NCBI RefSeq assembly: GCF_003514505.1
Contig: NZ_DOPX01000032.1
Location: 1-64,000 of the forward strand
Reading direction: 5' to 3'
Source: Proteiniclasticum sp.
GTDB lineage: Bacteria; Bacillota; Clostridia; Clostridiales; Clostridiaceae
Length of the DNA stretch: 64,000 bases
Both the position numbers and the translations under genes were made by a program. Below are positions 25,642-33,791 of this stretch, in pieces. The notes beneath the pieces were generated by a model. It saw only the letters and a program-made list of their open reading frames with translations, was not told the origin of the DNA and did no database searches. The number at the start of each line of letters is the position of its first letter. Position 1 is the first letter of the stretch.

Positions 25642-25751
25642 GTTTGTAAAAATACTTGTGCTGATCCACTAGCCCCGGATCACGCAATGGAGTAAAACCT
25701 AAGAAAGAATAGTAATAGGAACCCCAATTGTGGAGTTTCGGGAGGAAAGAA
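25642..25751 (+). promoter_or_regulatory. 5' leader of rplM, possible L13 autoregulatory leader
   Basis: About 110 nt between the promoter and rplM. A hairpin TGATCC (25662-25667) with GGATCA (25677-25682) and a CCA/TGG hairpin before the ribosome binding site are visible. Firmicute rplM genes often carry an L13-binding leader; assigning this one to that class is inference. Confidence 0.4.
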
Positions 25752-26186
25752 ATGAAGTCATATTTAGCAAAGCCAGGATCATATCAGCCAAAATGGTATG
25801 TCATCGATGCTGCTGGAAAGCCTCTCGGTAGAGTAGCGAGCCAGGTGGCACTGATTCTAAGAGGAAAAAACAAGCCAGAATTTACACCAAATGTAGACAT
25901 GGGAGACTTTGTCATCATCATCAATGCAGAGAAGGTTGTTCTTACAGGTAAGAAGCTGGATCAGAAGATGATGAGAAGCCATTCCAAGTACCCAGGCGGT
26001 CTGAAGGAAACTCCTTACAGAGAAGTACTTGCAAAGAAGCCTGAACTAGCCTTCTCCGAAGCAGTCAGAAGAATGCTTCCTAAGGGAGTACTGGGAAGAA
26101 ACCAGTCTAAGAAACTTAAAGTGTACAGAGGAGAAAATCATCCTCACGCAGCTCAGAACCCAGAAGTTCTTGAGCTAAAGTACTAG
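25752..26186 (+). CDS. rplM: 50S ribosomal protein L13
   Basis: L13 of 144 residues with the family motifs WYVIDAAGKPLGRVASQVA, NAEKVVLTGKK and MLPKG. It is an early 23S rRNA-binding protein. GGGAGGAAAG at 25740-25749 supports ATG 25752; the frame is open eight codons further up. rpsI follows after 19 nt. Confidence 0.98.
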   Translation: MKSYLAKPGSYQPKWYVIDAAGKPLGRVASQVALILRGKNKPEFTPNVDMGDFVIIINAEKVVLTGKKLDQKMMRSHSKYPGGLKETPYREVLAKKPELAFSEAVRRMLPKGVLGRNQSKKLKVYRGENHPHAAQNPEVLELKY

Positions 26187-26205
26187 TCGGGAGGAGGAAA
26201 TAAAA

Positions 26206-26598
26206 ATGGCAAAAGTTCAATACATGGGAACTGGTAGAAGAAAGAAATCTATCGCAAGAGTTAGGCTTGTACCTGGATCAGGTGCAGTTACAATCAACAA
26301 GAGAGACATCAAGGACTATTTCGGTCTTGAGACTCTGATTCTTGTTGTTAATCAGCCACTTGTTCTTACAAACACAAAGAGCGCATATGACGTTCTTGTA
26401 AATGTACACGGTGGTGGACTTTCCGGACAGGCTGGAGCAATCAGACATGGTATCTCCAGAGCACTTCTGAAGGCTGATGAGACCCTTAGAGGCGAGCTGA
26501 AGAAGGCTGGATTCCTGACAAGAGATCCAAGAATGAAGGAAAGAAAGAAGTATGGTCTGAAGAAGGCTCGTAGAAGCCCTCAGTTCTCCAAGAGATAA
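26206..26598 (+). CDS. rpsI: 30S ribosomal protein S9
   Basis: S9 of 130 residues, ending KKARRSPQFSKR; the last residue of this tail touches the P-site tRNA anticodon. The GTGRRKKSIARV start is typical. GGAGGAGG precedes the ATG. It ends the two-gene operon before a strong terminator. Confidence 0.98.
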   Translation: MAKVQYMGTGRRKKSIARVRLVPGSGAVTINKRDIKDYFGLETLILVVNQPLVLTNTKSAYDVLVNVHGGGLSGQAGAIRHGISRALLKADETLRGELKKAGFLTRDPRMKERKKYGLKKARRSPQFSKR

Positions 26599-26621
26599 TA
26601 CAGACGAATATTTGTTTATTC

Positions 26622-26654
26622 AAAACCTTCCAGTTTATACTGGAAGGTTTTTTA
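26622..26654 (+). terminator. Terminator of rplM-rpsI
   Basis: AAACCTTCCAG (26623-26633) pairs perfectly with CTGGAAGGTTT (26640-26650) around a 6-nt loop, followed by TTT. Confidence 0.93.
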
Positions 26655-26830
26655 CTTTTGTGGCATGATGTGTGTGCCTGGAAATAGGATGAACTATGCT
26701 GAATAATTTAGTTTATTGAGCGGACAAAGCGAGGAATCTTTGAAGTATATTTGACTCTGAAAAATGTAAATGTTTCAATGTTTCCATTTTCAAAAGACTT
26801 GAACATAAAATTACCAGTCTGTTTTTCAGG

Positions 26831-26867
26831 TTAATTCTATGTTAAAACTTGTAACATGGAGTTAACA
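26831..26867 (+). promoter_or_regulatory. PhoP-box-like hexamer repeats before the first Na/phosphate cotransporter gene
   Basis: Four TTAACA-like hexamers: TTAATT (26831), TTAAAA (26842), GTAACA (26851) and TTAACA (26862), with start-to-start spacings of 11, 9 and 11 bp. The last is also the -35 box. B. subtilis PhoP boxes are TTAACA-like repeats spaced about 11 bp apart near the -35 region. Phosphate control is inferred from this and from the gene product. Confidence 0.5.
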
Positions 26868-26890
26868 GTGCTCTTATTTAGCGGTATTAT
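26862..26890 (+). promoter_or_regulatory. Promoter of the first Na/phosphate cotransporter gene
   Basis: TTAACA at 26862-26867 and TATTAT at 26885-26890 with 17-bp spacing, overlapping the PhoP-box-like repeats. The rest of the 335-bp gap after rpsI (26655-26830) shows no other recognisable element. Confidence 0.6.
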
Positions 26891-26933
26891 AGACTAGGAA
26901 ATATATGAAATCTCGAGTGGGAGGTACATTCTT

Positions 26934-28541
26934 TTGAATATTGGTATGATCATAGGACTCATGGGTGGTCTTGGACTTTTCCTGTATGGTATGAAGATGA
27001 TGGGAGATGGTCTGGAGAATGCGGCAGGTTCTAAACTGAAGTTTATTCTCAATAAAGTAACCGCGAATCCTATCAGTTCAGTCATTATTGGTACTATTGT
27101 AACGATTCTTATGCAGTCCAGTTCCGCCACTACAGTCATGGTCATCGGTTTTGTGAACTCAGGTCTGCTGAACCTGGCACAGGCAACTGGAATCATCATG
27201 GGCGCAAACATCGGAACAACAACGACAGCGTTTCTGGTTTCCATGAACATCGATGCCATTGTTCCAATCTTGATTTTCACCGGATCTTTCCTTTTTTTGT
27301 TTACCAAGGCAAAAAGAAGAAGAGATCTTGCTAGTATTCTATTAGGGTTCGGTCTTCTGATGCTCGGTATGGAGCTTATGAGTGACGCTATGTACCCTCT
27401 ACGAGACTCACAGGTGTTTAAAGACCTCATTCTGACTGTAGGAACCCAGTGGTATCTGGGAATCTTCCTTGGGCTTGGGATCACTATGCTGGTGCAGTCC
27501 AGTTCTGCAACAACAGGACTTCTGGTTGCTCTTACAGCAACGGGAGGAATCAATGTACAGGCAGCTTTTCCCCTGATTCTTGGTGCCAACATCGGTACCT
27601 GTATCACGGCCCTGCTATCTTCTATAACTGCGAATAAAATGGCAAAAAAAGCAGCTGTAATCCATCTGCTCTTCAATATCATGGGAGCCATTCTATTCTT
27701 GCCGCTTGGTAAGTACCTGATTAATGTAGTTACTTTCTTGGCACCAGAAAGCATTAAGCTTCAGATTTCTTTTATCCATCTAATCTTCAATGTGTCCAAC
27801 ACTCTGGCGCTTCTTCCATTTGCGGGACTTCTGATCCTCATTGCTAACAAAGTGGTGGGAGAGGAAGAAGATAAGGCTCAGGAGATTCTGGACAGAAGAC
27901 TTCTTCAGACACCAAGTATTGCAGAAGGTCAGGTAATCCTGGAAACAGTAAAACTTGCTGAAATGGCCAAGGAAAATCTCAAGCTTTCTGTAGATGCATT
28001 TTTAAATGATGATTTGAAAGACCATGATCGGGTATATGAGAATGAAGCAAGAATCAATGAAGTAACTGAAATCATCACAAACTTTCTCGTGGAACTTTCT
28101 GGAAGCGACATTGATGTCAATGAATTTGCTCGAGTAGGAGATACGTATCATGTGCTCAATGATATCGAGCGTATCGGAGACCATGCTGAAAACATCATGG
28201 AGCTGGCTGAGGAAAGAAACAGGAAAAATGTGGAGATTACCCCAGAGGGTATAGAAGAACTGAAAAATATTTATAACTATACGAATCTTGCCATGGATAT
28301 TGCCATTGAAAGTTATAAGAACAATGACAAACAGAAGGCTGTAAGTATAGAGCAGACAGAAAAAAGAATTGATGAACTGCAGAAAGAGTATCGGGATGCT
28401 CACATCAGAAGACTTAATGCAGGAAGATGCAGCGCTCTTGCTGGCATTCTTTTCCTGGATCTCATCTCCAATCTGGAAAGAGTGGGAGACCACGCAAAGA
28501 ACATTGCAGATACCATTGCAGAAATCAAAGAAAGAGATTAA
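26934..28541 (+). CDS. Na/phosphate cotransporter family protein with PhoU-like domain (copy 1)
   Basis: 535 residues. The first about 310 residues form the membrane part, with two inverted QSSSATT repeats (MQSSSATTVMV and VQSSSATTGLL) that mark the sodium-phosphate cotransporter family. The C-terminal cytosolic region (about 330-535) is helical and PhoU-like, with repeated D-I-E-R-I-G-D-H-A and N-L-E-R-V-G-D-H-A motifs. It probably imports phosphate with sodium. Start is TTG 26934, 9 nt after GGGAGG. A second copy follows, separated by a terminator. Confidence 0.9.
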   Translation: MNIGMIIGLMGGLGLFLYGMKMMGDGLENAAGSKLKFILNKVTANPISSVIIGTIVTILMQSSSATTVMVIGFVNSGLLNLAQATGIIMGANIGTTTTAFLVSMNIDAIVPILIFTGSFLFLFTKAKRRRDLASILLGFGLLMLGMELMSDAMYPLRDSQVFKDLILTVGTQWYLGIFLGLGITMLVQSSSATTGLLVALTATGGINVQAAFPLILGANIGTCITALLSSITANKMAKKAAVIHLLFNIMGAILFLPLGKYLINVVTFLAPESIKLQISFIHLIFNVSNTLALLPFAGLLILIANKVVGEEEDKAQEILDRRLLQTPSIAEGQVILETVKLAEMAKENLKLSVDAFLNDDLKDHDRVYENEARINEVTEIITNFLVELSGSDIDVNEFARVGDTYHVLNDIERIGDHAENIMELAEERNRKNVEITPEGIEELKNIYNYTNLAMDIAIESYKNNDKQKAVSIEQTEKRIDELQKEYRDAHIRRLNAGRCSALAGILFLDLISNLERVGDHAKNIADTIAEIKERD

Positions 28542-28559
28542 TGATACGAACTTTTCAGG

Positions 28560-28597
28560 AAGCATTTCGGGCGCCATGTCCGGGATGCTTTCTTTTG
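28560..28597 (+). terminator. Terminator between the two cotransporter genes
   Basis: AAGCATTTCGG (28560-28570) pairs with CCGGGATGCTT (28580-28590), including two wobbles, followed by TCTTTTGTT. Confidence 0.75.
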
Positions 28598-28723
28598 TTA
28601 TAGCCACAAGAAGAGGTGGGTTAAGTCTTTGTTAAATGAGAAGAAACGCTCTTTTCAAATGATTTGCATTGGAGTAGAATGACTTAGGATTCATAAAAAG
28701 TATATAATTTTGGAGGAAACATT

Positions 28724-30331
28724 GTGGATACAGCAATGATCATCGCGCTCTTAGGTGGGCTTGGTTTATTCTTATATGGTATGAAAATGATGGGAGACGG
28801 ACTGGAGAATGCAGCTGGAAGCAGACTGAAATTCATTCTTGAAAAGGTCACATCCAGCCCATTAAAAGCGGTTCTTGTAGGTGCCTTTGTTACCATGCTC
28901 ATTCAGTCCAGTTCTGCCACCACAGTCATGGTGGTCGGATTTGTGAACTCTGGACTTCTCAACCTGGTTCAAGCGGCGGGAATCATCATGGGTGCCAATA
29001 TTGGTACCACGGTGACGGCGTTTCTGGTATCTCTTCATGTGGATGCCATTATACCGGTGTTTCTCTTTTCTGGTTCCATTCTGATGCTTTTCAGCAAGGC
29101 GAAGAAGAGAAAAGATGTGGCATCCATTGCCCTTGGTTTTGGTATTATGATGCTGGGTATGAGCCTTATGAGTGATGCCATGTATCCTCTAAGAGACTCT
29201 AAAATGTTCAGGGAGCTCATCGTTAGTCTTGGCAACCAGTGGTATCTTGGTCTGCTGGTAGGTCTTGGTATCACCCTGATCATACAGTCCAGTTCGGCAA
29301 CAACGGGTATTCTGGTGGCGCTGACAAATACGGGAAGCATCACCATTCAGATTGCGTTTCCAATCATACTGGGTGCAAATATCGGAACTTGTATTACAGC
29401 TATTCTGTCTGCCATCACGGCAAATAAGACAGCAAAGAAAGCAGCTGTGATCCATCTCCTGTTCAACATGATTGGTGCATTGATTTTCCTCCCTCTGGGT
29501 GGACTTCTCATCTCTATCGTCATGAGAATCGCTCCTGAAAGCGTAAAGTATCAGATTTCCTTCATTCATCTGTTCTTTAATCTTTCCAATACTCTTATTC
29601 TTCTCCCCTTCAGACATCTGCTCATCACCATGGCCAACAAGATAGTAGGAGATGAGGTAAGGGTGGATACAGAAATTCTGGACAGAAGACTTCTTCAGAC
29701 GCCAACCATCGCAGAAGGTCAGGTGGTGCTTGAAACTGTAAAACTGGCTGAACTTGCGAAGAAAAATGTGCATCTTGCCACAGAAGCGTTTCTGACGGGA
29801 GATCTGACCCACGAGGATGAGATTGCAAAAAATGAAGAAAGAATCAATGAAGTGACAGAGATCATCACAAACTTTCTAGTGGAGCTTTCTGCAACAGAAA
29901 TCAACATTGAGGAGTTCAGAAGAATTGGTAACACCTATCATGTGATCAATGATATTGAAAGAGTGGGAGACCATGCGGAAAATATCCTTGAACTGGCCGT
30001 AGAGAAAAAGAAAAAAGAAGCAGACCTTACACCAGAGGGTGCTGAAGAGCTTCGTACGATTTTTGCGGAAACAGAGAATGCCATGAATATCGCCATTGGA
30101 TGTTATAAAGAGAATGATAAGAATTATGCCATGAAAATTGAAGAGGTGGAAAGAAAGATTGATGCCCTTCAGAAAGAGTTCCGCCAGAGCCACATCAGGA
30201 GACTGCAGCAGGGAAGATTCAAAGCTCTGTCCAGCATTCTGTTCCTGGATGTCATTTCGAATCTGGAACGTGTGGGAGATCATGCGAAGAATATGGCTGA
30301 TGTTGTGTCCGGAATTCAAGAAAGAGATTAA
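28724..30331 (+). CDS. Na/phosphate cotransporter family protein with PhoU-like domain (copy 2)
   Basis: 535 residues, the same length as copy 1 and strongly similar along its whole length, including IQSSSATTVMV, IQSSSATTGIL and the C-terminal PhoU-like half. Start is GTG 28724 after TGGAGGAAAC. Upstream, TATAAT at 28703-28708 could be a -10 box but has no good -35 partner, and the PhoP-like repeats of copy 1 are not seen. The two copies may therefore be expressed under different conditions. Confidence 0.9.
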   Translation: MDTAMIIALLGGLGLFLYGMKMMGDGLENAAGSRLKFILEKVTSSPLKAVLVGAFVTMLIQSSSATTVMVVGFVNSGLLNLVQAAGIIMGANIGTTVTAFLVSLHVDAIIPVFLFSGSILMLFSKAKKRKDVASIALGFGIMMLGMSLMSDAMYPLRDSKMFRELIVSLGNQWYLGLLVGLGITLIIQSSSATTGILVALTNTGSITIQIAFPIILGANIGTCITAILSAITANKTAKKAAVIHLLFNMIGALIFLPLGGLLISIVMRIAPESVKYQISFIHLFFNLSNTLILLPFRHLLITMANKIVGDEVRVDTEILDRRLLQTPTIAEGQVVLETVKLAELAKKNVHLATEAFLTGDLTHEDEIAKNEERINEVTEIITNFLVELSATEINIEEFRRIGNTYHVINDIERVGDHAENILELAVEKKKKEADLTPEGAEELRTIFAETENAMNIAIGCYKENDKNYAMKIEEVERKIDALQKEFRQSHIRRLQQGRFKALSSILFLDVISNLERVGDHAKNMADVVSGIQERD

Positions 30332-30400
30332 GAGACTTTTCGCGGAACGCTAAAGTACACCCCTAATGTTCATTGTTCCGATGAAAAATAAGTATAGAAA

Positions 30401-30441
30401 AGAGCTGAGATCGTGAGTGAGATCCCAGCTCTTTATTTTTT
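30401..30441 (+). terminator. Terminator after cotransporter copy 2
   Basis: AGAGCTG (30401-30407) pairs with CAGCTCT (30426-30432), with inner GATC pairing, followed by a T-rich tail. It faces the end of the minus-strand aminopeptidase gene and may serve both directions. Confidence 0.85.
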
Positions 30442-30473
30442 CTCGGTAATCGATGATTCATCCTATGAGCATA

Positions 30474-31418
30474 TTATACATGTCCAACACTGGAAACGCT
30501 TTTTAATATACTGCAGGAGGCGCTTTTTACGGCCTGATGAATGGCCTTTTCCACCACATGGGCAGCAGCTGTGCCAAGCACTGTGACATCACAGGAAACC
30601 TCTCCATTTCCAAGTACAAAGAGTGTATCTCCATCCACCATGGTGTGGATAGGACGGATGGCTCTTGCCATACCATCTTGTGCCATGGAAGCTGCTTTAT
30701 TTGCCTGGCTCTTGGTGAGATTTGCATTTGTTAGGATGCATCCGATGGTGGTGTTCCCTTTGAAACTTGCAGCATACCCCTTATAAAGAAGTTCCTCTGT
30801 ATGAAGAAGCACATCACCCTGGCAGGGGCCTGCTAAAATCTTTTCTCCTTCATAGATGCTGCCAAAGGCATTGACGGCAATGATGCATCCAATTTTTAAG
30901 TCTCCCAGGGAAACAGCAAAGGATCCAATGCCGGACTTCATAGAAGCCTCTGGTCCCAGTATTTTACCCACAGTAGCACCTGTTCCAGCGCCGAAACTGC
31001 CATCCCTGTAGTTTCTCTCCATGGCGCTCTCTGCTGCCTTTAAACCCATGGCAGAGTCCGGTCTTTTTTTTGCGTTTTTATAACCCAGGTCATAAAGAAC
31101 TGCCCCGGGTACGATGGGCACCTTTGCAAAACCTGTATCGAATCCGATGCCTTTCTCTTCTAGAAAAGTCATGACCCCTGAAGCGGCATCCAGTCCAAAG
31201 GCACTGCCGCCTGCAAGAAGAAGTCCGTGTACTTTGTCCACCATCTCTTCTGAAGCGATGAGATCCGTCTCTCTGGTACCAGGAGCCCCTCCTCTCACAT
31301 CCACCCCAGGAGTTGCGCCTTCAGGGGAGAGAATCACAGTGCATCCGGTTCCTCCCTCCTGATCCTCTGCATTGCCGATATAAAAACCATCCAGTTCATG
31401 GATTGAAATCTCTTTCAT
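30474..31418 (-). CDS. P1 family peptidase (DmpA/L-aminopeptidase-like)
   Basis: 314 residues, similar to the self-processing N-terminal nucleophile aminopeptidases of the DmpA/BapA type. The start of the catalytic chain is marked by GNTTIGCILTNANLTK, and glycine-rich segments GGSAFGLDAASGV and GAGTGATVGK are typical. It would be cleaved into two chains and release N-terminal residues from peptides, fitting a peptide-fermenting lifestyle. Two ATGs are possible. GGAG (31427-31430 on the minus strand) is 2 nt from ATG 31424 and 8 nt from ATG 31418, so the latter is preferred. Confidence 0.87.
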   Translation of the reverse strand: MKEISIHELDGFYIGNAEDQEGGTGCTVILSPEGATPGVDVRGGAPGTRETDLIASEEMVDKVHGLLLAGGSAFGLDAASGVMTFLEEKGIGFDTGFAKVPIVPGAVLYDLGYKNAKKRPDSAMGLKAAESAMERNYRDGSFGAGTGATVGKILGPEASMKSGIGSFAVSLGDLKIGCIIAVNAFGSIYEGEKILAGPCQGDVLLHTEELLYKGYAASFKGNTTIGCILTNANLTKSQANKAASMAQDGMARAIRPIHTMVDGDTLFVLGNGEVSCDVTVLGTAAAHVVEKAIHQAVKSASCSILKSVSSVGHV

Positions 31419-31430
31419 GCTCATCGCTCC

Positions 31431-31798
31431 TCGTTTGCTTTTGATATCATTCTATCACAGGAATCTGGAAAGAAGAATGGGAGATAAAATCCGTCGTCTT
31501 CAGAAAATATTAAGAATGTAAAGGGTATCAAAAATATTTTTTCGGATTTTTTGTGAATATTTATACAAAAAGTGCATAAAGAGAAGTATATTTATGAACC
31601 ACCTCTCTGAATAAGTTGGCGGTTGTAATTGCAGAATGGAATCGTTTTATGCAAGATTTGATTCAATTCGCCCCTAAAATGAAAGTTTAAGAAAATGTGA
31701 ATTCAGATTGGAAAAGGAGACAAACACTCATCGGGAATAGGGGGTGCATGATTATGGAACCGTTGAATTTACAAGGGTTTTCATGGTTCAATGCCCAC
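31431..31798. other. Intergenic region between divergent aminopeptidase and glutamate mutase operon
   Basis: An AT-rich gap with no supported gene. A sigma-54-like pair TTGGC...TTGCA at 31616-31632 has one extra base of spacing and is not accepted. No cobalamin riboswitch elements were recognised, although the operon downstream depends on coenzyme B12. Confidence 0.5.
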
Positions 31799-31826
31799 TT
31801 GAAACTATTAAAATCTGTGCTATGAT
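31799..31826 (+). promoter_or_regulatory. Promoter of the glutamate mutase operon
   Basis: TTGAAA at 31799-31804 and TATGAT at 31821-31826 with 16-bp spacing. It leaves a leader of about 120 nt before glmS. Confidence 0.55.
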
Positions 31827-31955
31827 GAGAGTGTAAAGAAGGTCGAAGGCCGTAAAATCATGAAAGAAAAACTTGCAGGATCATGACACTGATTTTAGAA
31901 AGTGCCTACACAAAATGATAATAATCATTCACTTATAAGGAGTGTACAAAAAGAT

Positions 31956-32387
31956 ATGGGTAAAAAGACAATCGTTCTAGGGGTAATTGGAGCCGACTGC
32001 CACGCGGTGGGAAACAAGATCCTCGACTATTCTCTTACAGAAGCAGGATTTCATGTGGTCAATATTGGAGTTCTTTCTCCACAGGAAGACTTCATCAATG
32101 CTGCCATTGAAACGGGAGCAGAAGTGATCATGGTTTCTTCTCTCTACGGTCACGGGGAAATTGACTGCAGAGGCATGAGAGAGAAGTGTGACGAAGCAGG
32201 ACTTTCTGGAATTAAGCTGTATGTCGGTGGAAACATCGTAGTAGGAAAGCAGGACTTCCAGGAAGTGAAGAAGAGATTCATGCAGATGGGCTTTGACCGG
32301 GTATATCCACCTGGAACCACTGTTGCGACAGCCATTCATGACCTGAAGGAAGACTTGGGTTTACTTGAAGCTGTGGTAGGGGCTTAA
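31956..32387 (+). CDS. glmS: Glutamate mutase (methylaspartate mutase) sigma subunit
   Basis: Small B12-binding subunit of adenosylcobalamin-dependent glutamate mutase, 143 residues. D14-x-H16-x-x-G19 is the cobalamin-binding motif; H16 ligates cobalt. With the epsilon subunit it converts L-glutamate to (2S,3S)-3-methylaspartate. The frame is open from 31902, but the family start MGKKTIVLGVIGADCH is at ATG 31956, with AAGGAG 13 nt upstream, a rather long spacing. The name glmS here is not glucosamine-6-phosphate synthase. First gene of the operon; glmL follows after 6 nt. Confidence 0.95.
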   Translation: MGKKTIVLGVIGADCHAVGNKILDYSLTEAGFHVVNIGVLSPQEDFINAAIETGAEVIMVSSLYGHGEIDCRGMREKCDEAGLSGIKLYVGGNIVVGKQDFQEVKKRFMQMGFDRVYPPGTTVATAIHDLKEDLGLLEAVVGA

Positions 32388-32393
32388 TGCGCC

Positions 32394-33782
32394 ATGAAAG
32401 CATATCTATTTATTGATTTTGGCAGCACCTACACCAAGCTTACAGCAGTAAGCAAAGAGGAAGACCTCATCCTGGCCACTGCAAAATCATATACGACTGT
32501 GGAGACCGACGTGATGGAAGGGTTTGGAAAAGCTTTTGAGCTGCTCATGAATGATCTTCCCAATGATATAGAATTTGAACAGAAACTCGCCTGCTCTTCG
32601 GCTGCAGGCGGGTTAAAAATTGTCTCCATTGGCCTGGTGCCTGAGCTGACCATGGAAGCAGCAAAAAGAGCTGCGTTGGGTGCAGGGGCCAGAGTCACAG
32701 ATGTATTCAGTTTTAAACTGAACCAGAGTGAAGTGAAGAGAATCAAGAATGCCAAGGCAGACATGATTCTTCTTGCAGGTGGAACCGATGGAGGAAATAC
32801 AGACGTCATCATCCATAATGCCAGGATGCTGAAAGATGCGGAAATTAAGATTCCGGTGGTGGTTGCGGGGAACAAGAGCGCAAACGATGAGATCATTGAG
32901 ATATTTGAAGGGCAGATGAATTATCACATCACAGAAAATGTGATGCCCAGTCTCAATCAGATCAACGTGGAGCCTGCCCGTGAGACCATACGGAATATTT
33001 TCATGGAAAATATTGTGAAAGCCAAAGGGATGTCCAAGGCCAAAGATCTCATCAATGGCATTCTGATGCCAACACCTGCAGCGGTGCTTAAAGCTGCCGA
33101 AGTGCTCAGTCAGGGGACAAAGCATGAAGATGGTATCGGCGACCTTGTTGTAGTGGACATTGGAGGAGCCACCACAGATGTGCACAGCGTTTGTGAAGGA
33201 GCGCCAAGCAAGCCTTCTGTGGTCTTAAGAGGACTGGAGGAGCCCGTGGCAAAGAGAACTGTTGAAGGGGACCTGGGGATGAGATACTCCGCTCTTTCTC
33301 TCTATGAGGCGGCAGGTAAAAGATATCTGAGACGTTATAAGCTCAGTCACCTGGAAGAGATGGATGTGGAGAAAGAGTTCACCTTCAGAAATGAGCATAC
33401 AGATTTTGTGCCTTCCACGGAAGAGGAGCTTCAGTTTGATGAAGTCATGGCGAAAATCTGTGTGGACATCTCCATGAAGCGTCACGCGGGGACTGTGACG
33501 CCAGTCTATTCACCTCTAGGGATGATGTATTCCCAGGAAGGCAAGGATCTCATGGAGCTTCCCTATTTGGTAGGTACCGGTGGTGTCATTGTGAACTCCA
33601 GAAATCCGGAAGAGATCCTGAAAGCGGGACTGTTCCATGAAGAGGATCTGGAATCGTTAAAGCCAAGACATCCGAAGTATCTCATTGATGAAAAATATGT
33701 ACTCTCCGCCCTTGGATTACTGGCCATGGTGGACGAGGAAAAAGCCTTACGAATGCTGAAAAAATATGTTGTGAAATGTTAG
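32394..33782 (+). CDS. glmL: Glutamate mutase-associated ATPase GlmL/MutL
   Basis: 462 residues of the ASKHA ATPase fold: phosphate-1 motif FIDFGSTYTKLTAV near the N-terminus and a second ATP motif VVDIGGATTDVHSV at about residue 250. Proteins of this family sit between the two glutamate mutase subunits and are thought to reactivate the enzyme by exchanging damaged cobalamin. They are not DNA mismatch repair MutL. Order glmS-glmL-glmE matches other clostridial operons. Confidence 0.94.
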   Translation: MKAYLFIDFGSTYTKLTAVSKEEDLILATAKSYTTVETDVMEGFGKAFELLMNDLPNDIEFEQKLACSSAAGGLKIVSIGLVPELTMEAAKRAALGAGARVTDVFSFKLNQSEVKRIKNAKADMILLAGGTDGGNTDVIIHNARMLKDAEIKIPVVVAGNKSANDEIIEIFEGQMNYHITENVMPSLNQINVEPARETIRNIFMENIVKAKGMSKAKDLINGILMPTPAAVLKAAEVLSQGTKHEDGIGDLVVVDIGGATTDVHSVCEGAPSKPSVVLRGLEEPVAKRTVEGDLGMRYSALSLYEAAGKRYLRRYKLSHLEEMDVEKEFTFRNEHTDFVPSTEEELQFDEVMAKICVDISMKRHAGTVTPVYSPLGMMYSQEGKDLMELPYLVGTGGVIVNSRNPEEILKAGLFHEEDLESLKPRHPKYLIDEKYVLSALGLLAMVDEEKALRMLKKYVVKC

Positions 33783-33791
33783 GAGAAAAAA

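Noticed and set aside
31490..31510. CodY-box-like TTCAGAAAAT upstream of the aminopeptidase
   Set aside because: About four mismatches to the 15-bp consensus and no supporting second site.
31616..31632. Sigma-54-like promoter (TTGGC...TTGCA) upstream of glmS
   Set aside because: The distance between the GG and GC elements is one base too long for the strict sigma-54 spacing, and a sigma-A-type promoter lies closer to the gene.
31827..31955. Cobalamin riboswitch before the B12-dependent glutamate mutase operon
   Set aside because: The leader is only about 120 nt and lacks the conserved B12 box and flanking elements.
32394..33782. DNA mismatch repair protein MutL
   Set aside because: The gene name is shared, but the protein has an ASKHA ATPase fold and sits between glutamate mutase subunits.
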